Made by a program: the position numbers and the translations under genes. Of a stretch of 64,000 nucleotides of DNA, positions 27,388-37,310 are shown in pieces. Every line of letters starts with the position of its first letter. Position 1 is the stretch's first letter. Location: positions 62,001-126,000 of the forward strand of contig NZ_NEFD01000005.1 of assembly GCF_002252155.1 (NCBI RefSeq), given 5' to 3'. Under the pieces are notes generated by a model that ran no database searches, was not told the origin of the DNA, and saw only the letters and a program-made list of their open reading frames with translations. The stretch comes from Wohlfahrtiimonas sp. G9077. GTDB lineage: Bacteria > Pseudomonadota > Gammaproteobacteria > Cardiobacteriales > Wohlfahrtiimonadaceae.

Positions 27388-29289
27388 ATGAAAGATAAAC
27401 TCTCGGCGATGATTCGCGAAGCCATCGCCGTCAATGAACGTTCATTCCCATGGGAGCGCGCCATCGGCGCAGGCATTGCCATGACGCTGCCCATTTTTCT
27501 AGGCTTATGGCTGAACCAATTGCCTTACGGATTAATGGCAGGGCTTGGCGGTTTTACCTACCTCTATGCATTTAGGCTGCCATATGCCCATCTCTCTAAG
27601 CGCCTATTATTTGTGGGCATTGCCATGGTCATGGCCTCTTTATTAGGCTCAATCACAGCCCCTTATCCCATTGCCGTTGCTGTCGTGATGGGTTTAATTG
27701 CTGCCGTTACGCTCTTTATTTTCAATGCGCTTAAATTCATTGGGCCTTCAGCCATCTTTTTTGTCCTAATTTTTGCCCTCACGGCGGACATGCCACATGT
27801 GGATTTAACCGGTGCCTTGATGCGCGCCGGTTTAGTGAGTTTAGGCGCCGCGCTCTCTTGGCTCATTGCCATGAGCGGCTTTTTGATTCATCCTCATCGC
27901 CCAGAGATTCAATCCCTACAAAAAGCGTATCAGCAACTCATTCAATTAACAGAAAAAGCCGGCACCGATGCATTTCATGGTGAAAAGTATAAAGCAATGG
28001 CAGCGTTTAAAGAGGCTCATGAAACCTTAATGGCAGGACGTTTGCCGTGGTCACCTTCTGAAACCTATCGCCGATTGTTACATTTAGCGGTTGCGGGCAA
28101 TGAATACTTAATTGAGCTCTCTAACCGTGAAGAGCAGACACCCTGCCCCATGCCAACAGAAGCAAGCGCCTATTTAACGGAAATTTTACGCAACCTCACA
28201 TCTTTTAAACAGACATCTACATTGCCTAAACCACCGGCGGATGTCCCACTTGTGGATAACTTTATCGCCATGCATGCTGCCTTAACGGCGCCGATGACAT
28301 CGCTCCCTGCCCTAACGGCTGATGATCAAGTGAGCATTCGCATGATTTTAGCCCAAGCCCTCGATCGTAACTCCTTGGTCTTTTTAACTGCGGTGCGCTT
28401 TGGCATCATCACCACCATTGCTTCCCTCATTGCGCATGGCTTTGATTTTACCCGCTCTTATTGGATTCCCTTATCGTGTGTGGCTGTCATGTCCGGTGCA
28501 TCGATGGTGGCGACACTTCACCGCGCCCTGCAACGCGCCCTTGGCACGATGATCGGGATCATCATCGCAAGTTTAATCCTCTATTTTGAACCCACTGGCT
28601 ACCCAATTGCCCTCTGTATTTTGCTTTTGACCATCATGACGGAGCTTTGCATCGTCAAAAATTATGGCTTAGCGGTGATCTTCATCACGCCCAATGCATT
28701 GCTATTGGCAGAAACCATTTCTGCAGGCGACTTCTCATTTTTCCACTTTGCAGGCGCACGCATGTTAGATGTGGCCATTGGCAGCATCATCGGGATCATT
28801 GGCGTAATGATCATGGGTAAACGCTCAGCCTCAATGCGCATGCCGCGAATTTTAATGCGCACCCTTCGCAGTCAATCACAAATGTTATTGCTATTGTTTG
28901 GCCCACACAATAAAGAGAGCGAAGCTCAACTTAAAATCCGCAGCCTAAAAATGCAAACCAATCTTGCCAATCTCACCGCGCTCTATACAGCAGCCATTGG
29001 GGAGATCCCAAAAAACAAAGCATTAATTGAATATTATTGGCCCATCATCTATTCCCTTGATAAGCTCTCGGTACTCCTTGAGCGAGCGGCACACATGCAA
29101 AATCGCCCCACATTGAGCCCGGAAGCGCTGGCCCATTTACTCTATTTATTTGAAACATTGGCCAATCATACCCAATCTTCCATTTCATATGAGCCTTTGT
29201 CGATTCCGGCGCTTCCGGGCTTTTCGAGCATCGCAAAGGAAATTGATGTGTTACAATCCGCCTTTAAGTCAGAGACAACCGCAATATGA
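27388..29289 (+). CDS. FUSC-family inner-membrane transporter (YccS/AaeB-like)
   Basis: 633 residues from ATG 27388, which has GAGGG five bases upstream; ATG 27376 would start inside that site. Two sets of five to six membrane helices, near residues 25-165 and 330-475, are separated by a soluble helical stretch, the layout of the fusaric-acid-resistance/aromatic-acid exporter family. GFDFTRSYWIPLSCVAVM is a family block. A TATAAT at 27354-27359 may be its -10. It overlaps the following acetyltransferase by 4 bp. The substrate is unknown. Confidence 0.83.
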   Translation: MKDKLSAMIREAIAVNERSFPWERAIGAGIAMTLPIFLGLWLNQLPYGLMAGLGGFTYLYAFRLPYAHLSKRLLFVGIAMVMASLLGSITAPYPIAVAVVMGLIAAVTLFIFNALKFIGPSAIFFVLIFALTADMPHVDLTGALMRAGLVSLGAALSWLIAMSGFLIHPHRPEIQSLQKAYQQLIQLTEKAGTDAFHGEKYKAMAAFKEAHETLMAGRLPWSPSETYRRLLHLAVAGNEYLIELSNREEQTPCPMPTEASAYLTEILRNLTSFKQTSTLPKPPADVPLVDNFIAMHAALTAPMTSLPALTADDQVSIRMILAQALDRNSLVFLTAVRFGIITTIASLIAHGFDFTRSYWIPLSCVAVMSGASMVATLHRALQRALGTMIGIIIASLILYFEPTGYPIALCILLLTIMTELCIVKNYGLAVIFITPNALLLAETISAGDFSFFHFAGARMLDVAIGSIIGIIGVMIMGKRSASMRMPRILMRTLRSQSQMLLLLFGPHNKESEAQLKIRSLKMQTNLANLTALYTAAIGEIPKNKALIEYYWPIIYSLDKLSVLLERAAHMQNRPTLSPEALAHLLYLFETLANHTQSSISYEPLSIPALPGFSSIAKEIDVLQSAFKSETTAI

Positions 29290-29813
29290 TCGAACAACCG
29301 CATTTTGAAATACGCTTAACCCGCAATGATGATTGCGAACATTTGCCAGAAGTGGAGCGCTCAGCTGCTGCGCGTTTTGCGAGCATTCCAGAATTGGCAT
29401 GGATTGCCACGGCAGATGTCCACTCTGTGGAAGATCATCAACGCTTTGTCACTCAAAAAAACAGTTGGGTGGCCATCCATGATGATCAACCGATTGGTTT
29501 TATCAGTGGCGTGCAAATGCAAGATGCCTTTCATATTTGTGAGTTTTCCGTGCGCGAAGAGTGGCAAAGTCAAGGCGTTGGCAAAGCGCTGATGCAAGCT
29601 TTAGAGGCGGACATGCAAGATAAAAATGTCACCAACATTACACTCACCACCTTTAGAAAAGTGGAGTGGAATGGCCCGATGTATGAGCATTTAGGCTTTG
29701 TGGAAATTCCAGACACCGAGCTCTCCCTCTTTTTATTAGATGTGCTTGGCGAAGAGACTGAGGCGGGTTTTTTACCAGATCAGCGCTGCGCAATGCGCAA
29801 AAACCTCACTTAA
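29286..29813 (+). CDS. GNAT-family N-acetyltransferase
   Basis: 175 residues with a single GNAT domain. The acetyl-CoA pyrophosphate loop is EWQSQGVGKALMQAL near residues 92-106, preceded by a beta strand (ICEFSV) and followed by NGPMYEHLGFVEI, which is motif B. It overlaps the FUSC gene by ATGA and so is co-translated with it. It also overlaps the converging pseudopilin gene by 4 bp. The substrate, protein or small molecule, cannot be told. Confidence 0.87.
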   Translation: MIEQPHFEIRLTRNDDCEHLPEVERSAAARFASIPELAWIATADVHSVEDHQRFVTQKNSWVAIHDDQPIGFISGVQMQDAFHICEFSVREEWQSQGVGKALMQALEADMQDKNVTNITLTTFRKVEWNGPMYEHLGFVEIPDTELSLFLLDVLGEETEAGFLPDQRCAMRKNLT

Positions 29814-30205
29814 GGTTGTGTGTCTTTTAAGCCATGTTTGCCATGTGATGAGATGATGTATTCACCATTTGAGGCTTCATAACGATACAATCGCCCCCAA
29901 GGATCGACAATCAAACGCTCAGCAATATAAGGCCCATGCCAATTGACCACTTGAGGATTCATGATCAAGCTTTGTAAGCCCTGCTCTGTCGTCGGATAAT
30001 GGCCCACATCTTTATAATAAAGATTGAGCGCCCCTTCAATGGAGCGAATGTTTTGCTTCACTGACACCCATTTACTGTCATCATCAAAGCCCAAAAACTT
30101 TTGCCCCAAGATGGTGACCACAATGGCGATGATCACCGAAATGATCATCAACTCCACTAAAGACAATGAGCGCTTATAAAACGCCCCAAGTGCATGATTG
30201 ACCAT
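29810..30205 (-). CDS. Orphan GspG-like type II secretion pseudopilin with altered processing site
   Basis: 131 residues. The body matches GspG: DVGHYPTTEQGLQSLI, WHGPYIAERLIVDPWGRLYRYE and YIISSHGKHG. The N-terminus has the hydrophobic pilin helix and conserved Glu+5 (SLVELMIISVIIAI), but the residue before the cleavage site is Ser, not Gly (KRSLSLVE against the usual RGFTLLE). No other gsp or pil gene is in the window. It lies 3 bp after aroA and is probably co-transcribed. Whether it is processed and functional is open. Confidence 0.8.
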   Translation of the reverse strand: MVNHALGAFYKRSLSLVELMIISVIIAIVVTILGQKFLGFDDDSKWVSVKQNIRSIEGALNLYYKDVGHYPTTEQGLQSLIMNPQVVNWHGPYIAERLIVDPWGRLYRYEASNGEYIISSHGKHGLKDTQP

Positions 30206-30208
30206 GAA

Positions 30209-31486
30209 TCAACGCACCAATGCTTTAAATTCAGTAAAGTATGTGGGGAAGGTTTTATTGACGCACGCTGGATCCTCGATGATCACAGGCACTAAAAAGC
30301 TGCACAATGAAAAACACATCGCCATGCGGTGATCATCATAAGTGCCAATGGAGACATTTTCATTGAGCTGATCAACGGGTGTAATCACTAAATAATCTTC
30401 GCCTTCTTCAACAATCGCCCCCAATTTTGTGAGCTCTGTGGCCATGGCATGAATGCGATCGGTCTCTTTAACGCGCCAACTGCCAATATTGCGAAGGGTT
30501 GTGGTGCCCTTTGCAAAGAGTGCAAGCACAGCCAATGTCATGGCTGCATCGGGAATGTGATTGCAATCTAAATCAATGGCGCGCAATCCTGATGCAGGCC
30601 TTGTCACCACGACATGATTGCGATGCCACTCAACTTCTGCCCCCATCATTTCAAGGGCGCGCAAAAACTCCACATCGCCTTGGATGGTCTGTGTGCTGAT
30701 GCCTTGCAACGTAATCTCACCGCCAATGGCGCCAAGGGCTGCAAAATAAGAAGCACTTGATGCATCACCCTCAACATCATAATGCGCCACCGCTTGATAA
30801 GTTTGCCCTGCCGGAATGTAAAACGATTGCCAATTGCGATTTTCCACCACAATGCCAAAGTCTTTGAGCATCGCTAAAGTGATGGTGATGTAAGGTTTTG
30901 AGATCAATTCGCCATCAATGTGAATGGTCATCGCCTTTTGTGTCATCGGAATGGTCAAAAGGAGCGCCGTTAAAAATTGGCTAGACACCGAGCCTTTGAC
31001 TGACACTTCTGCATGCATCACCTCTGCATCAAAAATCTCAAGGGGCGGATAACCTTCGTTGTCTAAATAGTGGATCATTAACCCCATCGATTGCAAGGCT
31101 TCCACCAAATCTTTGATCGGACGTTCATGCATGCGCGGGATGCCACGCAATACATAATGACCTTGGTTGAGAGCAAGCGCTGCTGTTAATGAGCGAAATG
31201 CCGTGCCTGCATTGCCTAAAAAGAGTTCTGCCTCTTTAGTCGGTAGATGACCTTGATTGCCTTCAATGATGCATTCTGTCGGGCTGATGCGTTCAATTTG
31301 AATGCCAAGCGTGAGTAAAGCTTCAGTCATATAGCGCACATCATCACTGTCTAATAAACCCTTCAAATGGGTTTTACCATCGGCCAATGCGGCTAATAAT
31401 AGCGCACGATTTGAAATACTTTTTGAGCCGGGTACGGTCATTGTCCCTGCTGCGTGTGTCACTTTAGAAAGCGCTAATGTTTCCAT
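30209..31486 (-). CDS. aroA: 3-phosphoshikimate 1-carboxyvinyltransferase (EPSP synthase)
   Basis: 425 residues. [19 protein letters not shown] near residue 20 is the shikimate-phosphate loop, [15 protein letters not shown] the PEP loop, and [26 protein letters not shown] and [10 protein letters not shown] complete the active site. [16 protein letters not shown] is the class I, glyphosate-sensitive form. It makes EPSP for aromatic amino acids in the cytoplasm. It stands apart from other aro genes and is followed by the pseudopilin gene. Confidence 0.96.
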   Translation of the reverse strand: METLALSKVTHAAGTMTVPGSKSISNRALLLAALADGKTHLKGLLDSDDVRYMTEALLTLGIQIERISPTECIIEGNQGHLPTKEAELFLGNAGTAFRSLTAALALNQGHYVLRGIPRMHERPIKDLVEALQSMGLMIHYLDNEGYPPLEIFDAEVMHAEVSVKGSVSSQFLTALLLTIPMTQKAMTIHIDGELISKPYITITLAMLKDFGIVVENRNWQSFYIPAGQTYQAVAHYDVEGDASSASYFAALGAIGGEITLQGISTQTIQGDVEFLRALEMMGAEVEWHRNHVVVTRPASGLRAIDLDCNHIPDAAMTLAVLALFAKGTTTLRNIGSWRVKETDRIHAMATELTKLGAIVEEGEDYLVITPVDQLNENVSIGTYDDHRMAMCFSLCSFLVPVIIEDPACVNKTFPTYFTEFKALVR

Positions 31487-31536
31487 ACATCACCCATTTG
31501 ATCATCATTGAATTAGAAATATACAACATATCATAC

Positions 31537-31572
31537 AAAAAGTGCCCTAAAGTTTAACACTGAAGGGCACTT
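31537..31572 (-). terminator. Hairpin between aroA and bioB
   Basis: AGTGCCCT pairs with AGGGCACT around a 15-nt loop. Read on the minus strand it is followed by four to five T, so it probably ends the bioB transcript just before the aroA promoter region. Confidence 0.7.
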
Positions 31573-31595
31573 GTGACTATGGTCTGATGTGTGGA

Positions 31596-32558
31596 TCAAC
31601 ACGCATCGATCATTGGGCTCTCTGCAGGCGTTAAGTTCAAACGCTCAAAGAGTGCATTGTCCACATCTTCATCTGCATTGGGGCTGGTTAATAATTTAGC
31701 GCCATAGAAAATGGAGTTAGCACCTGCCATAAAGCATAACGCTTGCAATTCAGAACTCATGCTTTCACGGCCAGCCGATAAACGCACCATGGATTTTGGC
31801 ATCATGATGCGCGCCACAGCAATCGTGCGTACAAAGTCAAAATCATCCACAGGATCATTGCCACCTAATGGCGTGCCTTGAATCGGGATCAAGCGGTTAA
31901 TTGGCACACTTTCTGGCGGTGTGAGCATGTTCGCTAATTGCACCAAAAGGGATGCGCGATCCTTTTGTGATTCGCCTAAACCGATGATGCCGCCTGAACA
32001 AATCTTCATGCCAGAGTTACGCACATGATCTAATGTATCTAAGCGGTTTTGATAATTATGCGTGGTGACAATTTCACCATAGAATTCAGGGGAAGTGTCT
32101 AAGTTATGGTTGTAGTAATCTAAACCCGTATTTGCCAACTCATTTGCTTGCTCTGCTGTGAGTTGGCCAAGCGTCATACAAGTTTCCATGCCAAGGCCTT
32201 TGACCTCTTCAATCATTTTTTTGATGTAAGGCATGTCACGCGGTTTCGGGTTACGCCAAGCCGCGCCCATACAAAAACGGCTCGCGCCATCTTCTTTCGC
32301 TTTTTTTGCAGCCTCGATGACTTTTTGCACTTCCATCAATTTTTCTGCTTCTAAACCTGTGTCATGATGCACACTTTGCGAGCAATATTTACAGTCTTCA
32401 GAGCAGCGACCTGTTTTAATGGATAACAAACGGCTCACTTGAATTTTGGTTGGGTCAAAATGCTGACGATGCACCTGCTGGGCTTCGAACAATAATTCAA
32501 ACAGTGGTTTTTTAAAGAGCGCATCGGCTTCTTCAATGGTCCAAACTTTTTTACTCAT
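31596..32558 (-). CDS. bioB: Biotin synthase
   Basis: 320 residues of the radical SAM family. CSEDCKYC at residues 52-59 is the C-x3-C-x2-C cluster motif. [33 protein letters not shown] and the late RLSAGRE block with the Arg ligand of the auxiliary 2Fe-2S cluster are all present. It inserts sulfur into dethiobiotin. No other bio gene is near, and it is flanked by aroA and the divergent HEPN-like gene. Confidence 0.97.
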   Translation of the reverse strand: MSKKVWTIEEADALFKKPLFELLFEAQQVHRQHFDPTKIQVSRLLSIKTGRCSEDCKYCSQSVHHDTGLEAEKLMEVQKVIEAAKKAKEDGASRFCMGAAWRNPKPRDMPYIKKMIEEVKGLGMETCMTLGQLTAEQANELANTGLDYYNHNLDTSPEFYGEIVTTHNYQNRLDTLDHVRNSGMKICSGGIIGLGESQKDRASLLVQLANMLTPPESVPINRLIPIQGTPLGGNDPVDDFDFVRTIAVARIMMPKSMVRLSAGRESMSSELQALCFMAGANSIFYGAKLLTSPNADEDVDNALFERLNLTPAESPMIDAC

Positions 32559-32730
32559 ACGATTCTCAGATTAATAATAATGGTAACGCCCCATATCATA
32601 GAGGAAAGTTGGGCTGAATGTAAACCAGAATTAAATTCATATGATTTACATAACTCAGCCTCATCAAAATACCAATTGTGTTAAATTGTGATCATAAAAA
32701 CCCATGAACAACAATCAAAATGAGGATGCT

Positions 32731-33426
32731 ATGAATTATCTAAAAGTATTAGAAAAACAATTTAAAGAAAAAAATGACAGCTTGCCGGCAGAAGTTCAAC
32801 ACCGCATTTATCGCACATTGAGTTGGCTCAACAGTGCCGAGCGTTTACGTACGCCCGTGCCGCATCCAAGCAAACCGAATAAACATAAATTACCCGACAC
32901 ATTAGACATGCAATTTATGAATCTATGGGTGGCATTTAATGCCATTTATGCCTGCCAAGGGTTTCAGGATGACAAAGAGCGCTTTAAAGACTTCATCCAC
33001 ATCATGGTGCAAAAAGAGGGCGATAAATTAGAGAAGATTTTATGGGATCTATTCTCTTCTCAAATTCATATGTTCTTGAAAAATCACTACGCATTTCGCC
33101 CGTTTTGGGATTATCACAATCAAGAAACCGATCAACCTGAAAGTTATTGGCGCGCTCGCTTTGAAGATGAAAACATCAAAGCAAATCAATCTCTTAAAAA
33201 TCATGACACCAAAACATTGCTCCTCATTTTGTTTGAGCGCATTTATACCCTTCGCAATCAAATTTTTCATGGGGGTTCTAGCTTTGGCAGCCGTTTAAAC
33301 CGCAAACAATTACAACAAGCCTGCGGTTTACTCAGCCATTTAGTGCCAGTGTTTGCCATTGTGGTGCTCAATAATCCTGAAGATCCCATTTGGGGTCGCC
33401 CATTTTATCCGGTGATTCATGATTAA
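32731..33426 (+). CDS. HEPN-like (Apea-type) protein, possible RNase
   Basis: I start at ATG 32731, with GAGGA five bases upstream, giving 231 residues; an in-frame ATG at 32704 lacks a ribosome binding site. The protein is mostly helical, with FMNLWVAFNAIYA in the middle and, near the C-terminus, LRNQIFHGGSSFGSR, which contains R175-x4-H180. That R-x4-6-H motif is the catalytic signature of HEPN ribonucleases, and LRNxxFHGG is typical of the Apea-like group. There is no membrane segment and no MNT antitoxin partner; it is bounded by a terminator. RNase activity is inference. Confidence 0.6.
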   Translation: MNYLKVLEKQFKEKNDSLPAEVQHRIYRTLSWLNSAERLRTPVPHPSKPNKHKLPDTLDMQFMNLWVAFNAIYACQGFQDDKERFKDFIHIMVQKEGDKLEKILWDLFSSQIHMFLKNHYAFRPFWDYHNQETDQPESYWRARFEDENIKANQSLKNHDTKTLLLILFERIYTLRNQIFHGGSSFGSRLNRKQLQQACGLLSHLVPVFAIVVLNNPEDPIWGRPFYPVIHD

Positions 33427-33445
33427 TAATGCGAAAATGGGCATA

Positions 33446-33474
33446 AAAAAACCTCGGCAGTGCCGAGGTTTTTT
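33446..33474. terminator. Bidirectional terminator between the HEPN-like gene and clpB
   Basis: CCTCGGC-AGT-GCCGAGG with seven A before and six T after, between converging genes. Confidence 0.9.
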
Positions 33475-33481
33475 GTATCAC

Positions 33482-36085
33482 TTATTCGTGATGTTTCACG
33501 TGAAACGATAAATCATCGCCAATGAGCACATGATCTTTTGGCTTAAATTCACCATTTAAGAAGGATTTCGCCAATGGATTTTCTAGATGAATCTGAATCG
33601 CACGTTTCAATGGACGCGCACCAAAGACAGGATCATAACCCACTTCGCCCAACTCATCTAATGCACCATCTGTGATGGCCAACTCAATCTCTTGATCCGC
33701 TAAACGTTTGATCACGCGATCCACTTGTAATTTTGCGATCGAACGAATGTTCTCTTTATTGAGCGGATGGAAGACCACAATGTCATCAATACGGTTGATG
33801 AATTCAGGTCTAAAATGTTGCCCAACCACATCCATCACAGAGGCTTTAATCGCTTCGTACTGATCTTTCTCATCCATGTTCGAAAGCGCATGGGTTTGCT
33901 CTTGAATGATGCCGGAACCTAAGTTGGATGTCATCACAATCACCGTATTTTTAAAGTCCACGGTGCGGCCTTGGCCATCGGTTAAGCGACCATCATCAAG
34001 CACTTGCAAGAGAATGTTAAACACATCCGGATGCGCTTTTTCCACTTCATCCAACAAAATCACAGAATATGGACGGCGACGCACTGCTTCAGTTAAATAA
34101 CCACCTTCCTCATAACCCACATAGCCTGGAGGCGCACCAATTAAACGTGCCACGGAATGTTTCTCCATGAACTCGGACATATCAATGCGGATCATTGCGG
34201 CTTCTGAGTCAAACAAGAAGTTTGCCAATGCTTTGGTCAATTCTGTTTTACCAACACCCGTTGGCCCTAAAAATAGGAAGGAACCAATCGGACGATTAGG
34301 ATCAGATAAGCCCGCACGGGAACGGCGCACGGCATCAGACACCGCAGAGATCGCCTCTTTTTGCCCAATCACTTGGTTCGCTAAGAAGCTTTCCATGTGC
34401 AAGAGTTTTTCGCGTTCACCTTCTAGCATGCGCGTGACCGGAATGCCTGTCCATTTAGAGACAATTTCTGCAATCTCTTCGGACGTCACATTCGTGCGCA
34501 CGAGCTGATTTTTACGTTCAACATCCCCTTCATTTGCCTGCGCTTCTTTAAGCTGTGCTTCTAATTCAGGAATGCGACCATATTGCAACTCACTCATTTT
34601 CGCTAAATCCCCAGAGCGACGAGCCGCCTCCATTTCATTGCGCGCTTTTTCTAAGTCTTCCTTAATGGAAGTTGCGCCTTGCATCACGCTTTTCTCTTTT
34701 TTCCAAACCTCTTCAAGGTCTGAATACTCTTTTGATAAGTCTTCAATCTCTTGCTCTAAGATTTCTAAGCGTTTTTTAGAGGCATCATCTTTCTCTTTTT
34801 TGATGGCTTCGCGCTCGATTTTCAATTGAATCAAACGGCGATCTAATTTATCCATCTCTTCAGGTTTAGAGTCGATTTCCATGCGCACCAAACTTGCCGC
34901 TTCATCGATAAGATCAATCGCTTTATCGGGCAATTGGCGATCCGTGATGTAACGGTTTGATAAAGTTGCCGCAGCAACAATCGCAGGATCCGTAATTTCC
35001 ACACCATGGTGGATCTCATAGCGCTCTTTTAAACCACGCAAAATGGCAATGGTGTCTTCAACGGTCGGTTCATCCACCAATACACGTTGGAAGCGGCGCT
35101 CAAGTGCTGGATCTTTCTCAATGTATTGACGATATTCATCAAGCGTTGTCGCACCAATACAGTGCAATTCACCACGTGACAATGCAGGTTTTAACATGTT
35201 ACCTGCATCCATTGCACCATCGCCTTTACCGGCACCCACCATCGTATGAATTTCATCAATGAATAAAATGATGCGGCCATCTTGTTTGCCAAGCTCATTG
35301 AGCACAGCTTTTAAACGTTCTTCAAACTCACCGCGGAATTTTGCCCCTGCGATCAATGCGCCCATGTCTAAGGATAAAACGGATTTGTTCTTTAAGCCTT
35401 CTGGCACTTCGCCATTGACAATACGCTGCGCTAAACCTTCAATGATGGCGGTTTTACCCACACCCGGTTCACCAATCAACACAGGGTTATTTTTTGTGCG
35501 GCGCGACAAGACCTGAATGCAGCGACGAATCTCATCATCACGGCCAATCACAGGATCGAGTTTGCCCTCTTCAGCACGCTTTGTTAAATCCACCGTATAT
35601 TTAGAGAGCGCCTGACGGTTCTCTTCAGAATTTGCATCATTCACCGATTCACCTCCGCGTAAATTGTCAATCACGGTTGATAATGTCTCTTTTTTCAAAC
35701 CAGCATCTTTTAAAAGGTCAGTAAGCGCCCCTTTCTCTTCTAAAATGCCAAGCAAAAAGATCTCTGAGGAGATGTATTGATCCCCACGCGCATTCGCTGC
35801 TTTTTCCGCGGCAATCAATGTACGCTGAAATGCTTTACTCACTTGAAAATCATTGGTGCCCTCAACTTGTGGCATTTTTTTAACCAATGCTTCGACATCA
35901 TCTGTCAAACGATTCACATTAACGCGACATTGACGCAAAATTGGCAACACTGAGCCATCTTTTTGCTTGAGCATGGCAAGCAATACATGGGCAGGTTCTA
36001 AAAATTGGTTGTGATGCTCAATGGCAATGCTTTGAGCCTCTGATAATGCTGATGTTAAGGTTGTTGTAAATTTTTCTGAACTCAT
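33482..36085 (-). CDS. clpB: ATP-dependent protein disaggregase ClpB
   Basis: 867 residues. There is an N-terminal Clp-N domain, a first AAA+ module (GEPGVGKT near residue 206, VLFIDEIHT-like ILFIDEIHT), a coiled-coil middle domain (roughly residues 405-525) and a second AAA+ module (GPTGVGKT near residue 605, [10 protein letters not shown]). With DnaK it rescues aggregated proteins. A sigma-32-type promoter and AGGAG site precede it. The last codons, encoding SFHVKHHE, contain a perfect parS core. Confidence 0.97.
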   Translation of the reverse strand: MSSEKFTTTLTSALSEAQSIAIEHHNQFLEPAHVLLAMLKQKDGSVLPILRQCRVNVNRLTDDVEALVKKMPQVEGTNDFQVSKAFQRTLIAAEKAANARGDQYISSEIFLLGILEEKGALTDLLKDAGLKKETLSTVIDNLRGGESVNDANSEENRQALSKYTVDLTKRAEEGKLDPVIGRDDEIRRCIQVLSRRTKNNPVLIGEPGVGKTAIIEGLAQRIVNGEVPEGLKNKSVLSLDMGALIAGAKFRGEFEERLKAVLNELGKQDGRIILFIDEIHTMVGAGKGDGAMDAGNMLKPALSRGELHCIGATTLDEYRQYIEKDPALERRFQRVLVDEPTVEDTIAILRGLKERYEIHHGVEITDPAIVAAATLSNRYITDRQLPDKAIDLIDEAASLVRMEIDSKPEEMDKLDRRLIQLKIEREAIKKEKDDASKKRLEILEQEIEDLSKEYSDLEEVWKKEKSVMQGATSIKEDLEKARNEMEAARRSGDLAKMSELQYGRIPELEAQLKEAQANEGDVERKNQLVRTNVTSEEIAEIVSKWTGIPVTRMLEGEREKLLHMESFLANQVIGQKEAISAVSDAVRRSRAGLSDPNRPIGSFLFLGPTGVGKTELTKALANFLFDSEAAMIRIDMSEFMEKHSVARLIGAPPGYVGYEEGGYLTEAVRRRPYSVILLDEVEKAHPDVFNILLQVLDDGRLTDGQGRTVDFKNTVIVMTSNLGSGIIQEQTHALSNMDEKDQYEAIKASVMDVVGQHFRPEFINRIDDIVVFHPLNKENIRSIAKLQVDRVIKRLADQEIELAITDGALDELGEVGYDPVFGARPLKRAIQIHLENPLAKSFLNGEFKPKDHVLIGDDLSFHVKHHE
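33493..33506. other. parS-like ParB site inside the clpB 3' end
   Basis: GTTTCACGTGAAAC is the full 14-bp palindromic core of the bacterial chromosomal parS consensus (TGTTTCACGTGAAACA), here with flanking T and G. It is read through by clpB codons near the stop. Confidence 0.75.
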
Positions 36086-36132
36086 CGTTGGTTCTCCTTA
36101 TCAGTAATTTTTATTAATCTTTGCTGATTAAC

Positions 36133-36161
36133 ATAATGGGACTGAAATTAAAAAAAACAAG
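36133..36161 (-). promoter_or_regulatory. Sigma-32 (heat-shock) promoter of clpB
   Basis: On the minus strand CTTGTTT, 14 bp, then CCCATTAT. The CTTG -35 core and CCCATnT -10 match the RpoH consensus at normal spacing. It lies about 48 bp before the ATG. Confidence 0.7.
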
Positions 36162-36175
36162 AGCGATTCACAAAG

Positions 36176-36184
36176 TTATCCACA
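36176..36184. other. Isolated DnaA box between clpB and the cold-shock gene
   Basis: Exact TTATCCACA, just upstream of the heat-shock promoter. A single box; a regulatory role is possible but not shown. Confidence 0.4.
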
Positions 36185-36199
36185 GCTTTTTTGAGGTGC

Positions 36200-36227
36200 A
36201 AAAAAACCCCGATCAGAACCGGGGTTT
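36200..36227 (-). terminator. Terminator of the cold-shock gene
   Basis: AACCCCG and CGGGGTT around an 8-nt loop, followed on the minus strand by a T tract, about 100 nt after the csp stop. Confidence 0.8.
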
Positions 36228-36328
36228 AATTCAATAGAAAGATACGTTTTAATACTTATATTCACTCTCAGTTGAGAACAATATCTTAAAACACATTTTC
36301 TTATTATATATCAGTGTAATAGAGTCTA

Positions 36329-36532
36329 TTAAAGACCACGACAAACAGTAGTTTGTAAACCTTTGTCGCCTTCTTTAGCTTCGAATTCTACCTTCTGACC
36401 TTCCGCTAAAGTACGGAAGCCATCACCTTGAATCGTTGAAAAGTGAACGAATACATCTGGTGAACCATCTTCAGGAGTGATGAAACCAAAACCTTTAGAC
36501 TCATTGAACCATTTTACAGTTCCGATACGCAT
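36329..36532 (-). CDS. Cold-shock protein, CspA family
   Basis: 67 residues from ATG 36532, which has a GAGG site eight bases upstream; an upstream in-frame ATG would add a 15-residue extension unlike the family. [12 protein letters not shown] contains RNP1 and VFVHFSTIQ contains RNP2, the two RNA-binding motifs of the cold-shock barrel. It binds single-stranded nucleic acid and melts RNA structure. The 289-bp gap upstream leaves room for the long 5' leader usual for csp genes. Which paralogue it is (CspA, C, D or E) cannot be decided. Confidence 0.93.
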   Translation of the reverse strand: MRIGTVKWFNESKGFGFITPEDGSPDVFVHFSTIQGDGFRTLAEGQKVEFEAKEGDKGLQTTVCRGL

Positions 36533-36821
36533 ATTTAACCTCAAACAAAGAGTGACTATATTCATAGTCGTTTTCAAACCACTTACCCAAATGGATAAGC
36601 CTCACCACAAATCTAATAGTGATGGACATTACATTACGTGTTATTTGTATGCTTTGCAACAAAAATGATCAAATAAATGAAATATTAATCAAAATACCCA
36701 AAACTTGCCTAAGCTACGATGTATCATAAAATATATAACCCATTGATATTATAAGCAGGAGTTGCATGCAATAAAAAAGCGTATATGATGAGCTTTTGAT
36801 CACTTTCCCCTGCCCTTTATT

Positions 36822-37310
36822 ATGCATGCATTATCAAACACCTACATTGCCTTAGGCTCAAACTTAGACCAACCGCTTGAACACTTAAAAACAGCGCTCA
36901 CTGAGATCGAAGCGCTGCCTGAAACAACATTAACGGCGTGCTCACAATTTTATCGCACAAAACCCATTGGCCCAGCGCAACCTGACATCATCAATGCCGT
37001 CATTGCACTGCAAACTGGTTTAGCGCCTTATGATCTTTTGCATGCCCTACAAGCGATTGAGCTCAAGCATGGCCGCACGCGCACCGTACGATTTGGCGCG
37101 CGCACATTGGATTTAGACATCTTGCTGTATGATGATTGGGTCAATGATGATCCTAAACTGATTGTGCCCCATCCGCGGATGCATGAGCGCAATTTTGTCT
37201 TGATTCCACTGAGTGACATCGCCCCTGATTTAAGCTTGCCACAAGGAACCATTGCAGAGCTGATTGCCCGCAATGATCCTGACGATTATGTGATTCCCTT
37301 AGCGCATTAA
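36822..37310 (+). CDS. folK: 2-amino-4-hydroxy-6-hydroxymethyldihydropteridine pyrophosphokinase
   Basis: 162 residues, the HPPK length. YIALGSNLDQP at the start, RFGARTLDLDILLYDD (metal-binding Asp pair) and PHPRMHERNFVLIPL are the family signature blocks. It transfers pyrophosphate from ATP to hydroxymethyldihydropterin in folate synthesis. No folB, folP or panB is adjacent. Its stop overlaps the converging MFS gene by 4 bp. No clear ribosome binding site precedes ATG 36822. Confidence 0.95.
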   Translation: MHALSNTYIALGSNLDQPLEHLKTALTEIEALPETTLTACSQFYRTKPIGPAQPDIINAVIALQTGLAPYDLLHALQAIELKHGRTRTVRFGARTLDLDILLYDDWVNDDPKLIVPHPRMHERNFVLIPLSDIAPDLSLPQGTIAELIARNDPDDYVIPLAH

